Origin: Actinomucor elegans
Taxonomy: Eukaryota > Mucoromycota > Mucoromycetes > Mucorales > Mucoraceae
Length of the DNA stretch: 64,000 bases
Assembly: GCA_026027325.1 (NCBI GenBank)
Contig: JAMSLZ010000004.1
Location: forward strand, 744,001-808,000
Direction: 5' to 3'
Under the pieces are notes generated by a model. That model worked only from the letters and a program-made list of their open reading frames with translations. It was not told the origin of the DNA and made no database searches. The translations under genes were made by a program, and so were the position numbers. Shown one piece after another: positions 1-9,800 of the stretch; within the stretch, counting starts at the first letter, position 1, and the number at the start of each line of letters is the position of its first letter.

Positions 1-16
1 AAAAACTGTTCACGTG
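1..16. repeat. Tc1-type terminal repeat remnant at window edge
   Basis: The first bases (AAAAACTGTTCACGTG) match the right terminal repeat of the Tc1 element that ends at 5687 (AAAAAACTGTTCACGTG). The rest of this copy lies outside the window. Positions 17-88 hold nothing recognisable. Confidence 0.45.
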
Positions 17-396
17 TTTAATGATTTCGGATAAATCATTCCAAAACTCAAGAACTACTCGACATATAATTATGTAAAAATATCCATAGAGGGATATCTT
101 TTTTTATATGAATTTAATATATATATTAGTAGAAAACATAAATATAATGTTGTTTTTTCATGCATAATGGAACAGTTGCCTTCTTGATAATGTTTATTAT
201 ACAGAATAATCATTTTAATTTATAAAAAAGGTTATAAAGATATAAAAACTATGGATATATTAAAAAGTTTAAATATATATAGAAAAGATAAAAATGATGT
301 AATGTCTGTATATATCCGTCTACTATAATAATAATAACAGATTATTACTAATTTTTTTCTCTAATATACAAAAATTGAATTTTCTAACTAATAAAA

Positions 397-1382
397 ATGG
401 AAACTATTAATATTAAATATAATTTACTAAGAGAATATCAAACTTTAACAAATGAATATTGGAAATTTTTAAATTATGGTTTGCCAATTATTAATCAAAA
501 AAAAATATCATACAAAAAGGCCAATTCCTATTAATAAAATCAAGGAAATTAAAAAGGTTTTATTTGAGAAGTTGGGAATTATACCAGTTTATTTCTTTTT
601 AGTTACATTGTTTGGTGATGGAAACTATAGAGGATATAGTTTATATGTGGAGCCAATAATAAATAATTCAGAATTAAATGATTTTAACTTTGTATATCTT
701 ATTAGAAAAGATAAAAATATAAATTTAGATGATGTTGAATTAAATTATAATGATCAATTTGGTAGTTTTAGATCAAAAATGGAGAAAGTTTTTTCTGATA
801 TTGGATTCATATTTCAGAGATTAAATAATAAAAAATCATTTTTAACATCTAATATAAATATATATAATATACAATTAAAAATTGCATCTGTACTTCTAAA
901 TATTAAAAGATATGTAAAATGGACATGTTTATGTAACATTATAAATCATGTGATTTATAATTGTGTAACCAAACATTAATTGTTTTAAATAGAAAATAAT
1001 AAAAATATAAAACACTTTTTAAAAAGTGTTCTAAATTGTTTTAAGAAGAAAATATAAATTATTAAAAAATGTTGACATGAATGGCAACTTTTTAATTTTT
1101 ATTATTTTCAAATGACAAACAATTTGATAATATTTTTTATATTTTCAGAAAGACAAACAATTAAATAATATAGAACATTACAGTTTTCAATCAAATTGGA
1201 TGAATGATAACTTTGATTTCGAATATAAAAATAATTTAACTAGTAATATAGATAGCTATAGTGCACCTCCAAAATTAAATGATAGAATAAATAATTTAGA
1301 TAAAATGAAATTGTTACAACATCAATTTTTAGGATTACAATTATCAAATGTTATAAATGATTTAATAATAATATGGATTTAG
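397..1382 (+). pseudogene. Harbinger-like DDE transposase, internally deleted and frameshifted (unit 1)
   Basis: Translation is homologous to the intact protein at 21892-23160. The N-terminal part (ATG 397) shifts frame in the A-run near 500 and continues as an ORF from 476. A central block of roughly 190 residues, including the first catalytic Asp region, is missing: the pre-deletion segment FGDGNYRGY runs almost directly into FVYLIRKDKN. The last catalytic region FGSFRSKMEKVF is kept. A probable intron (about 914-1148, GTAAAA to TTTTCAG) lies before KDKQLNNIEH, and without it the homology is broken. It cannot encode an active transposase because the DDE triad is incomplete. AAAATTGA occurs at 371-378, 19 bp before the ATG. 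Confidence 0.65.
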
Positions 1383-1570
1383 AGATAGTTGTAAATGATG
1401 ATGAAAATATTTATGAGATTGATATTATTTTAGATCATAAAGGATTAGTAGTTGAAGATAGTTTTTATCTCATAAAATGGAAAAATTACGATAATAGTGA
1501 AAATTCTTGGATACATTATACTAAATTTAATACTTTTGAATGTATTAATGCTTATTGGAACAGTAAATAA
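1373..1570 (+). CDS. Small chromodomain protein or transposase C-terminal chromodomain (unit 1)
   Basis: A 65-aa ORF overlaps the end of the transposase reading frame by 10 bp in another frame. Residues ~14-62 read like a chromodomain: YEIDIILDHKG, then YLIKWKNYDNSENSWI with the aromatic/KW.Y..SENSW core, then a C-terminal helix ending INAYWN. Chromodomains bind methylated histone H3 tails and steer insertion into heterochromatin in chromoviruses. Here it may be a separate protein or a C-terminal domain detached by a frameshift. The intact transposase at 21892-23160 has no such tail. Confidence is good for the domain and lower for it being an independent gene. Confidence 0.6.
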   Translation: MDLEIVVNDDENIYEIDIILDHKGLVVEDSFYLIKWKNYDNSENSWIHYTKFNTFECINAYWNSK

Positions 1571-1629
1571 GTAATATTTTCGGAATAAATATCAATGTTG
1601 AAAAAAATATTACAATATTAAATACAACT

Positions 1630-1932
1630 TTATTTAAAATCCCATATTTCTTTAATACTAATATAACCTTTTCTGAGAAACCATGATTTGAAATATGTTT
1701 TTCTAATTTCTTCTGTACTTTTCAATGTTGTTTTTATAACTAAATTTGCATGTACATTTGTATTATTATCACAAAAATCATAAAATGGACCACTATATAA
1801 AATATCTTCAATATTCTTAATGTTTTTAATCCAAAATAATATTTTCTTGCTTAAAATTTCAAATTTTTTTCCATTAACGTCTTTTTTTTCAGGATCGAGT
1901 GTCAATACAACAGCGTAATAATGATATGTCAT
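1630..1932 (-). CDS. Conserved small accessory protein of Harbinger-like element (unit 1)
   Basis: A 100-aa ORF starting MTYHYYAVVLTLDPEKKD. I chose this start because it is shared with unit 2; an in-frame upstream extension to 1983 exists only in this unit. It is clearly homologous to the 124-aa protein at 21475-21849: VVLT..P.KKD..GK, a conserved W, a GP.D block, a VHANL/LHVNM block, then EIRK..F.SW...G. No family was recognised. It lies convergent to the transposase, whereas in the 21-kb element it lies upstream on the same strand. Conservation across two diverged elements argues for a real function in transposition. Confidence 0.55.
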   Translation of the reverse strand: MTYHYYAVVLTLDPEKKDVNGKKFEILSKKILFWIKNIKNIEDILYSGPFYDFCDNNTNVHANLVIKTTLKSTEEIRKTYFKSWFLRKGYISIKEIWDFK

Positions 1933-2405
1933 TGTAAAAAGATTAAATGTTTTTTTTTGTAAATATATAATAGAATATGTCAATATTTATATTTTTTTTA
2001 CAAGATATTTTTAGAAATACCAAGAAATTTATTTTTGTAATGTTCATGTGATTATTTTTAATTAATATAACAACTTTGTATTCCCTATGCCCTATAGAAG
2101 AGGGATATCTTTTTTTATATGAATTTAATATATATTAGTAGAAAACATAAATATAATGTTGTTTTTTCATGCATAATGGAACAGTTGCCTTCTTGATAAT
2201 GTTTATTATACAGAATAATCATTTTAATTTATAAAAAAGGTTATAAAGATATAAAAACTATGGATATATTAAAAAGTTTAAATATATATAGAAAAGATAA
2301 AAATGATGTAATGTCTGTATATATCCGTCTACTATAATAATAATAACAGATTATTACTAATTTTTTTCTCTAATATACAAAAATTGAATTTTCTAACTAA
2401 TAAAA

Positions 2406-3391
2406 ATGGAAACTATTAATATTAAATATAATTTACTAAGAGAATATCAAACTTTAACAAATGAATATTGGAAATTTTTAAATTATGGTTTGCCAATTAT
2501 TAATCAAAAAAAAATATCATACAAAAAGGCCAATTCCTATTAATAAAATCAAGGAAATTAAAAAGGTTTTATTTGAGAAGTTGGGAATTATACCAGTTTA
2601 TTTCTTTTTAGTTACATTGTTTGGTGATGGAAACTATAGAGGATATAGTTTATATGTGGAGCCAATAATAAATAATTCAGAATTAAATGATTTTAACTTT
2701 GTATATCTTATTAGAAAAGATAAAAATATAAATTTAGATGATGTTGAATTAAATTATAATGATCAATTTGGTAGTTTTAGATCAAAAATGGAGAAAGTTT
2801 TTTCTGATATTGGATTCATATTTCAGAGATTAAATAATAAAAAATCATTTTTAACATCTAATATAAATATATATAATATACAATTAAAAATTGCATCTGT
2901 ACTTCTAAATATTAAAAGATATGTAAAATGGACATGTTTATGTAACATTATAAATCATGTGATTTATAATTGTGTAACCAAACATTAATTGTTTTAAATA
3001 GAAAATAATAAAAATATAAAACACTTTTTAAAAAGTGTTCTAAATTGTTTTAAGAAGAAAATATAAATTATTAAAAAATGTTGACATGAATGGCAACTTT
3101 TTAATTTTTATTATTTTCAAATGACAAACAATTTGATAATATTTTTTATATTTTCAGAAAGACAAACAATTAAATAATATAGAACATTACAGTTTTCAAT
3201 CAAATTGGATGAATGATAACTTTGATTTCGAATATAAAAATAATTTAACTAGTAATATAGATAGCTATAGTGCACCTCCAAAATTAAATGATAGAATAAA
3301 TAATTTAGATAAAATGAAATTGTTACAACATCAATTTTTAGGATTACAATTATCAAATGTTATAAATGATTTAATAATAATATGGATTTAG
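2406..3391 (+). pseudogene. Harbinger-like DDE transposase, broken (unit 2)
   Basis: Copy of the pseudogene at 397-1382, with the same frameshift in the A-run, the same central deletion and the same probable intron (about 2923-3157). The defects therefore predate the tandem duplication. AAAATTGA again lies 19 bp before the ATG. Confidence 0.65.
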
Positions 3392-3579
3392 AGATAGTTG
3401 TAAATGATGATGAAAATATTTATGAGATTGATATTATTTTAGATCATAAAGGATTAGTAGTTGAAGATAGTTTTTATCTCATAAAATGGAAAAATTACGA
3501 TAATAGTGAAAATTCTTGGATACATTATACTAAATTTAATACTTTTGAATGTATTAATGCTTATTGGAACAGTAAATAA
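3382..3579 (+). CDS. Small chromodomain ORF (unit 2)
   Basis: Same predicted 65-aa sequence as the ORF at 1373-1570, with the chromodomain core at residues ~14-62. It overlaps the end of the transposase frame. See the unit 1 entry for the domain evidence. Confidence 0.55.
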   Translation: MDLEIVVNDDENIYEIDIILDHKGLVVEDSFYLIKWKNYDNSENSWIHYTKFNTFECINAYWNSK

Positions 3580-3638
3580 GTAATATTTTCGGAATAAATA
3601 TCAATGTTGAAAAAAATATTACAATATTAAATACAACT

Positions 3639-3941
3639 TTATTTAAAATCCCATATTTCTTTAATACTAATATAACCTTTTCTGAGAAACCATGATTTGA
3701 AATATGTTTTTCTAATTTCTTCTGTACTTTTCAATGTTGTTTTTATAACTAAATTTGCATGTACATTTGTATTATTATCACAAAAATCATAAAATGGACC
3801 ACTATATAAAATATCTTCAATATTCTTAATGTTTTTAATCCAAAATAATATTTTCTTGCTTAAAATTTCAAATTTTTTTCCATTAACGTCTTTTTTTTCA
3901 GGATCGAGTGTCAATACAACAGCGTAATAATGATATGTCAT
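3639..3941 (-). CDS. Conserved small accessory protein (unit 2)
   Basis: 100 aa, same predicted sequence as the unit 1 copy from MTYHYYAVV onward and homologous to 21475-21849. The shorter upstream extension here supports this Met as the start. Function unknown. Confidence 0.55.
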   Translation of the reverse strand: MTYHYYAVVLTLDPEKKDVNGKKFEILSKKILFWIKNIKNIEDILYSGPFYDFCDNNTNVHANLVIKTTLKSTEEIRKTYFKSWFLRKGYISIKEIWDFK

Positions 3942-4107
3942 TGTAAAAGATTAAATGTTTTTTTTTGTAAATATATAATAGAATATGTCAATATTTATAT
4001 TTTTTTTACAAGATATTTTTAGAAATACCAAGAAATTTATTTTTGTAATGTTCATGTGATTATTTTTAATTAATATAACAACTTTGTATTCCCTATGCCC
4101 TATAGAA

Positions 4108-4339
4108 GAGGGATATCTTTTTTTATATGAATTTAATATATATATTAGTAGAAAACATAAATATAATGTTGTTTTTTCATGCATAATGGAACAGTTGCCT
4201 TCTTGATAATGTTTATTATACAGAATAATCATTTTAATTTATAAAAAGGTTATAAAGATATAAAAACTATGGATATATTAAAAAGTTTAAATATATATAG
4301 AAAAGATAAAAATGATGTAATGTCTGTATATATCCGTCA
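4108..4339. mobile_element. Partial third Harbinger-like tandem unit
   Basis: Starts GAGGGATATCT and follows unit 1 up to TATATATCCGTC, then breaks off abruptly into unrelated DNA. It contains no gene. 4340-4433 is flanking sequence with nothing recognised. Confidence 0.6.
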
Positions 4340-4433
4340 TAAGAAACTTTGATTGAATATGCAACTATGATAAAAAATATGCATCGATTACTTTATTGGT
4401 TGTTGTGTAATGTACTAAACAAATAAGGTACTA

Positions 4434-5687
4434 CACGTGAACAATTTTTTCCCTATTAAACTAATATCTAGTTGGTCCACCTTTCGCATCCAAAACAGCT
4501 TTAATTCGAGCTGGCATGCTTTCAATGTACCTCCTACATTCCTCCTCAGTAAATGTATTCCATTCTTCGTCACACCGTTTCCATAGATCATGTACACCGG
4601 TTGGCTTCGTGTCGTATGCGCTTAGTTTAAGCTTAAGGTGATGCCACAGGTGTTCAATTGGATTCATATCAGGGCTTTGAGGTGGCCAATCGTCAATCCA
4701 GTTGACATTATGTTCAGAGAACCACTTTTTTGTGGAATTAGCCGTATGTTTTGGGTCATTATCTTGTTGAAAGTAGATATCCTCCCATTTCAAACCATAG
4801 TAATCGAGGCTCTCTCGAAGTGTTGTGCCCAATATACCTTGGTAATCTTCGGCATTCATTGCTCCATCGTAAATTTGGCAAGCATATCCGGGCCCCCAGT
4901 AGGTCATGCAGCCCCACATCATAAGGCTGCCATTCCCATGCTTAACTGTAACGTCTATATGATGGGGTTTTAATGGGTCACCGGGCCTCAGACCAGTAGT
5001 ACTTGCATTCATCGGAACCCCAAACGTTTATCTTCGTTTCATCTGACCAAACTACACGTTTCCAATCGTCTACAGTCCAATGCTGATACTTTTTGGCCCA
5101 GTTGTATCGCTTTAGGCGATTTCTATGGCTGATGAATGGCTTCTTTTTCTTTATTTCTGCATGGAATCCCATTGATCTCAAAATATTTGTGGCTGTTTTG
5201 TATGACAAATGGTAACCAAGTGACAAAAACTCTTTGTAGGCATCTTGGGCTGTCAAAAGCCTACCAAATAGTATCTTCCGTCTAACTAAAGCCTTGCGTG
5301 TATCGTCCACAATAGCGGGTCTACCACCAGTAGCACGTTGACCATCTGGGAACCATCTCTTGTTGTACTTAGATACAACTCCAGCAGAGACGCCAAACCT
5401 TTTTGCAATCACTGAGTAGGGTGTTCCTTTAATAAGAAGAGCTTTCATGTCCATTTGGGTGTCGATAGATAGAGAATGAGTCATATCTGATGTATAATGA
5501 AGAGTATTAGTTGTAAGGTCTGAAAAATAACATATAACCGAACGAATATTGGTTCTTTTATACTTTACAGTACCTTACGTCATTGCTTGGTATATTCGGA
5601 TCATTTCGGATCAACAATAATGGATTTACAGCACCATTGTTATGTTATATTACGTTTGGCGCCGGTGAGGAAAAAACTGTTCACGTG
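4434..5687 (-). mobile_element. Tc1/mariner element, 1254 bp
   Basis: Bounded by inverted repeats CACGTGAACAATTTTTTCC (left) and the complement of GGAAAAAACTGTTCACGTG (right). TA dinucleotides flank both ends (4432-4433 and 5688-5689), as expected for Tc1/mariner target-site duplication. It encodes one transposase on the minus strand. Confidence 0.8.
4461..5484 (-). pseudogene. Tc1-like transposase with one frameshift
   Basis: Two overlapping frames together give a full-length Tc1-type transposase. N-terminal HTH: DMKALLIKGTPYSVIAKRFG with a GRPA hinge. The catalytic core has WSDETKINVWGSD (first Asp), FQQDNDPKHT (second Asp) and SPDMNPIEHLW (Glu, about 35 residues after the second Asp). The C-terminus ends GGPTRY. 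The frame changes between 4978 and 5012, just after YYWS, consistent with a 1-2 base indel at TCTGAGGCCC. All catalytic residues are otherwise present, so inactivation is recent or a sequencing error. Confidence 0.8.
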
Positions 5688-5857
5688 TATGCCCTATATT
5701 CAATCAGCTGTGTAACATTCTGTATTACCCTGACATATCAATGAATATATTGGCATGATAGCACTTTACTTAAGCATTCTAATGATAGTTTTTCATAGCC
5801 GTATATCCATTTAGGGTCGAAAGCCCTATAAAAATATGTAAAAATACAAAACACGTG
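5688..5857. other. Intergenic stretch
   Basis: No ORF or repeat recognised until 5852, where CACGTGAACAG, matching the Tc1 terminal repeat at 4434, begins. Gypsy-A is inserted in that remnant. Confidence 0.4.
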
Positions 5858-6353
5858 AACAGTGTTATATCCGGTGCTAAAGACGAAGGATATAATTTAA
5901 AATACAATAATAAAAGAATAGACAGTAAATGGAATCAGCTATCCTGATAGTAAAAGTTATTCTAATGTTTTATTCACAATTCAAAATCAAGTCTTCTTTA
6001 TATACATTTCATCAGAGCTTAATAGTGTAGCATTCAATATCTATCAGCACGCATGGCCGTACAACGGAGTCCAATCCCAGCAGCCACTAATAAGCCTTTC
6101 AACCACGCATTGTTGTAATTGTATAACCCACGCGTTATTCGATATTCAGGTCTTATCTTGAGATACACTCGATACTACTCGATAGTATGATGCCGCGTGT
6201 TTCTTGTAAGGATTATTGGCTAATAGTTCTAAGGATGACACATCGCTTGTATTTATGCAGGCCTCGTTAATCTGATTGGGTTATCAGATAGAGTCCGTGT
6301 ATGACATAAATGAACAGTTGATTCCTTACTATTATGTCGATGCAAAATAGTAG

Positions 6354-6641
6354 GAGGAACAGTTATTATCTTTACTATATTTTAATAATTCTAAAGATAT
6401 ATAAAACATATCATAAAATATAAATCTTGTGTTTTTTTATATCAATTTAAAATTTTTCATAATAATATTTTATTGTATCATTATAAAAGTTACTATATCA
6501 CTAAATGTAAAAAATGGTCAGTGAGGGAGTCTGACGTGTGAAGGTAAGCAAAGTGCAACCTTCTGGACTGTGGGTGTTGTATCTTGATTTTCTGGGGTTG
6601 TGAAAATCTATGATACACTGTAGTGGAGTAGTTTGTTCCTC
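6354..6641. mobile_element. 288-bp GAGGAA-MITE in the Gypsy-A LTR
   Basis: Ends GAGGAACAG and its inverse TTCCTC, with target duplication TAG (6351-6353 and 6642-6644); the other LTR shows the empty site. Homologous to the two repeats at 21138-21425 and 23168-23455. It carries an AT-rich left half and a GC-richer segment (~6515-6635) with three potential hairpins. It must have moved after Gypsy-A inserted. There is no coding capacity, so a transposase is needed in trans. Confidence 0.9.
6515..6630 (+). other. Candidate structured segment in MITE
   Basis: Three consecutive inverted repeats: GTCAG/CTGAC (~6518-6535), GAAGGT/ACCTTC (~6540-6563), and GTATC..GATTTTC/GAAAATC..GATAC (6579-6616). 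In the homologous repeats at 21 and 23 kb the third stem reads ATATTC/GAATAT, so one A-T pair is swapped to T-A on both arms. Could be a folded RNA or a protein-binding DNA fold-back. No known ribozyme or snoRNA core was recognised. Confidence 0.4.
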
Positions 6642-6657
6642 TAGGTGGAATACAACA

Positions 6658-6669
6658 TTGCCCCCTTCC
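6658..6669 (-). promoter_or_regulatory. Polypurine tract of Gypsy-A
   Basis: The minus strand reads GGAAGGGGGCAA immediately before the 3' LTR, the expected position and composition for the plus-strand DNA primer. 6670-6870 is the 3' untranslated part of the element. Confidence 0.75.
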
Positions 6670-6870
6670 AGATGAGGTCATCACTTTAGAAGTATCTTTG
6701 TATTAAAGATGTAATAATCATAAGAACGAAAGGATAGGATGTAAGCATTGTGTTAGATGTAAGATCGTGTGTAATGTAAACTGTCATAAAAAACCTTGTA
6801 AAAAACCATTATAGGAAAAAAGTAACATAAGGGAAAAGACAATTACACTTGCAGAGTGCAATTAAGCAAC

Positions 6871-9800
6871 TCAAGATCTTGTATTATATGCTTTAGGTAC
6901 AAACGATCTGCTGTGTTTATTACGAGCAGGTATTCTTCGCTTGTTGATAGTATTAGGCAGGGATCTACCTGTTGTGCTTGCAATGGTTGCTTGACGACGT
7001 GTCCAATAGTCTTGAATAGGTTTCTTCGAATCGAAGGTATCAACCGTCTGCCAAGTATTGTATTTTTCTTGGTCATCGTATCCAACCCAATGCACGTAAT
7101 ACTCGTATTCACCGTCTGGCAAGAGTCGATGGTTTACAATTGCTTGTACCTCATAATGTTTCTCGTTAAGTTCGCTTTCAGATCGTTGATCTCCTGATTG
7201 AATCAGTCTTATCTGATGCGTAGGTACATCACGAGATAATAAAGAGCCAGTGAGATCTTCTAAAATGTAACTACCATGCTTGGTGTAGCCTTTAATGATA
7301 AAAGGACCTAACCATCTGGGTTGCAGTTTAGATGATTTGAGTACGTTCACGATCATAACTTTAGAATTAAGAGGGTACTTTGTTTCAATGATCTTGTTAT
7401 TCTTTTGGAATTTTAAATGATCGTTTAATTGTGTCTCTTTAATGCGTTTAGCAATAGAAGGAATAATGACATCTTTGACATATTTCAGCTTCTTATCAAT
7501 GAGTTTACTATCAGATTTCTCGATATTGATGGTAGGTTTTACATCCGTGTAGTCGATAAAGTCATTAGGCTGTCTATTGAACATAACCGCAAAAGGACGA
7601 GATTTATGCAATCGCGAATACTGACAATTGACAGAGTATTGGATCACGTCTAAATACAAATCCCAAGATTCAGGTTCAACAGCATTAGCAGTTAACGCTT
7701 TGATGATACTACGTTTACAGATGCCAACATAGCTTTCTACTACACTGTTTCCAGTAGGAGTATAGGGCAAGCTAAGCCGTCTATCCATGCCACTCATTTG
7801 TATAAATTGTTTAACCACTTCATTCACAAATTCCATACCATTGTCATGCGTGATGATCCGAGGGAATCCGAACTGACAACATATGTGAAGTAATTCTTTT
7901 GCTACACTGTAACTACTCTTGTCAGGGAGTGCACGTAGAATTGTAAATCGACTAAAGTAATCTACTACAACTAACATAAAGTTATTACCACGAGATGATG
8001 TAGTATTGAAATCACCGAGATCTATACAGATATGATCGAAGACACCGTCAGGCAACACGCTTCTAGGAGGGTGATAACCAACTCGATAGATACCATGTGC
8101 TTGGCAAGCTTCACAATCATTGATAACTCTTTGAATGTCTTGTCGCAAATTAGTCCAATGTAATTTGTAATCATTGTGAATAGTTTTCTCAATTGCATTT
8201 ACGCCAAAATGGCCAAGCAAGTGTGCTTTCATAATAATAGAAACGCGATCCTTTTCAGGTGGTGTCATATAATCAGCATATAGCATTGCGCGAGAAATAA
8301 GAGGTGTCTTATTGTAACTATCGAACGATGTAGTATTGGATGAGTCAATGTGGTTGGATGATGTATTGGTATTATCATCGTAGTTTGTAGAAACTGTTGG
8401 GAAAGATGAAAAGGCGTAATTTCCTTTTGTTTTATTTTCAGTCCCGTTTCTAGCAGATAGTATTCTTTTGCGTGACTTGTTTTTATCTGTAGGATACCGT
8501 ATTTGCAGTTTACGTTCAGAACGCGTGGTATTATATCTTTTCTTATGGTTCTCAAATATGTTTTGATGGTTAACAATATTTCCACCCTCCTCCAGACTGT
8601 TGGGTTCGTCATCAGAAAACAGTCGACTAAGAGTATCGGGAATGATGTTCTTAATTCCAGGAATATGAACAACATCGAACGTAAAAGAAAAAATAGTGTC
8701 CCACCAAGTCAGCATCAAGGTGTTGGGGGTGCTTTGATCATGTAAAAAGATAAGGCTTTTATGATCAGTATGCAAAGTGAATTTAATACCGAATAACCAT
8801 TTATGATACTTAGTCAACATGTAGACAATAGCAAGTAATTCTCGTTTTGTTGTACTGTAATTCATTTCGGAGGTAGATAGCTTGCGAGAAGCCATAGTCA
8901 CATAATGAACCGTATCATTTTTGATATAGTAAATGACTCCACCAATACCAGTTTTAGACGCGTCAGTTGCGACATGGAAACGGTAGCGAAAGTCAGGAGG
9001 AGATAACACGAGAGCAGACGACAAGGCTGCTTGCAAGTTGCGAAAAGCTTGCGTGTGTTTGTCAGACCATATAGCTGCAAGTGATTTACTACTGCGTAAC
9101 TCATCAAGTGGAGCTGCTAAACGACTGTATCCAGGAATCGCAGAACGAAAGTAATTGAAGTAACCTAAGTATCGCATAATGTCTTTACCCGTCTGAGGAA
9201 GAGGCCAGGTGTGTACATTTGATACTTTTCTTGGATCAGGCATCAATTTACCATCTACAATTGACCAACCCAAAATGTGAATACTTTTCTGAGCAAGTAC
9301 AATCTTTTCTGGAGAAAGTTGAAGATTTGCGTTTGTGAGGCGACGGATAACTTCGGCTACACAATCAGTATGATGTGCTAGAGAATCATTGGTACTGATG
9401 CAAATGTCATCGATATAGATCGTTACGTAAGGAAGGTCACTGAACAAGTTAGTTAAGGTCCTTTGTACCAAATTAGCAATAAAGGACACACCGAAACATA
9501 CTTTGCGAAAAGTATATTGCAAGTTAGTAAAAGGACACATAAAGTTTAACTTGCTTTTGTGAGCAGGGTCAACGAGGAAGCTAGTGAAGCAAGAATGGAT
9601 ATCGATACTAGTAATGATTTTGGCATTACTTAAGCGTTCATGGATGTCCGAAATGAGAGGTATATTGTACTTATCCGTACTAATAAGAATCGAGTTTAAC
9701 TCACGAACGTCAGCTACTACTCTAGGCTTCTTAAACGAATAGATACCATCAGCATTTTTCTTACTAACACATAGAAGGGGAGAATTAAAGCCGGTGTGGC

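Larger units (their letters stand above)
89..2099. mobile_element. Harbinger-like element, tandem unit 1
   Basis: First unit of a head-to-tail array with a period of about 2009 bp. It begins with GAGGGATATCT, the same terminus as the separate element at 20974-23526, and shares the subterminal block GCATAATGGAACAGTTGC with it. It contains a broken transposase, a chromodomain ORF (both plus strand) and a small ORF on the minus strand. The right end lacks the expected inverted terminus, so this looks like a tandem duplication of part of an element and not two complete insertions. Differences from unit 2 are a few bases only, for example one A in a run near 1940 and an AT repeat near 120. Confidence 0.7.
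2100..4107. mobile_element. Harbinger-like element, tandem unit 2
   Basis: Second unit of the array, nearly identical to 89-2099 over its full length (offset 2009 for the ORFs). It begins with the same GAGGGATATCT, preceded by CCTATAGAA as at the start of unit 3. The near identity means a recent duplication or an assembly artefact. Confidence 0.7.
5863..6657 (-). repeat. Gypsy-A 3' LTR, interrupted by a MITE
   Basis: Same 504-bp sequence as the 5' LTR once the 288-bp insertion at 6354-6641 and its 3-bp duplication are removed (795-291=504). It starts TGTTATATCC and ends TACAACA. Confidence 0.93.

Noticed and set aside
6515..6630. Hammerhead or twister ribozyme in the MITE
   Set aside because: CTGAC followed by GTGTGAAGG does not match the hammerhead CTGANGA...GAAA core, and I could not find twister core nucleotides.
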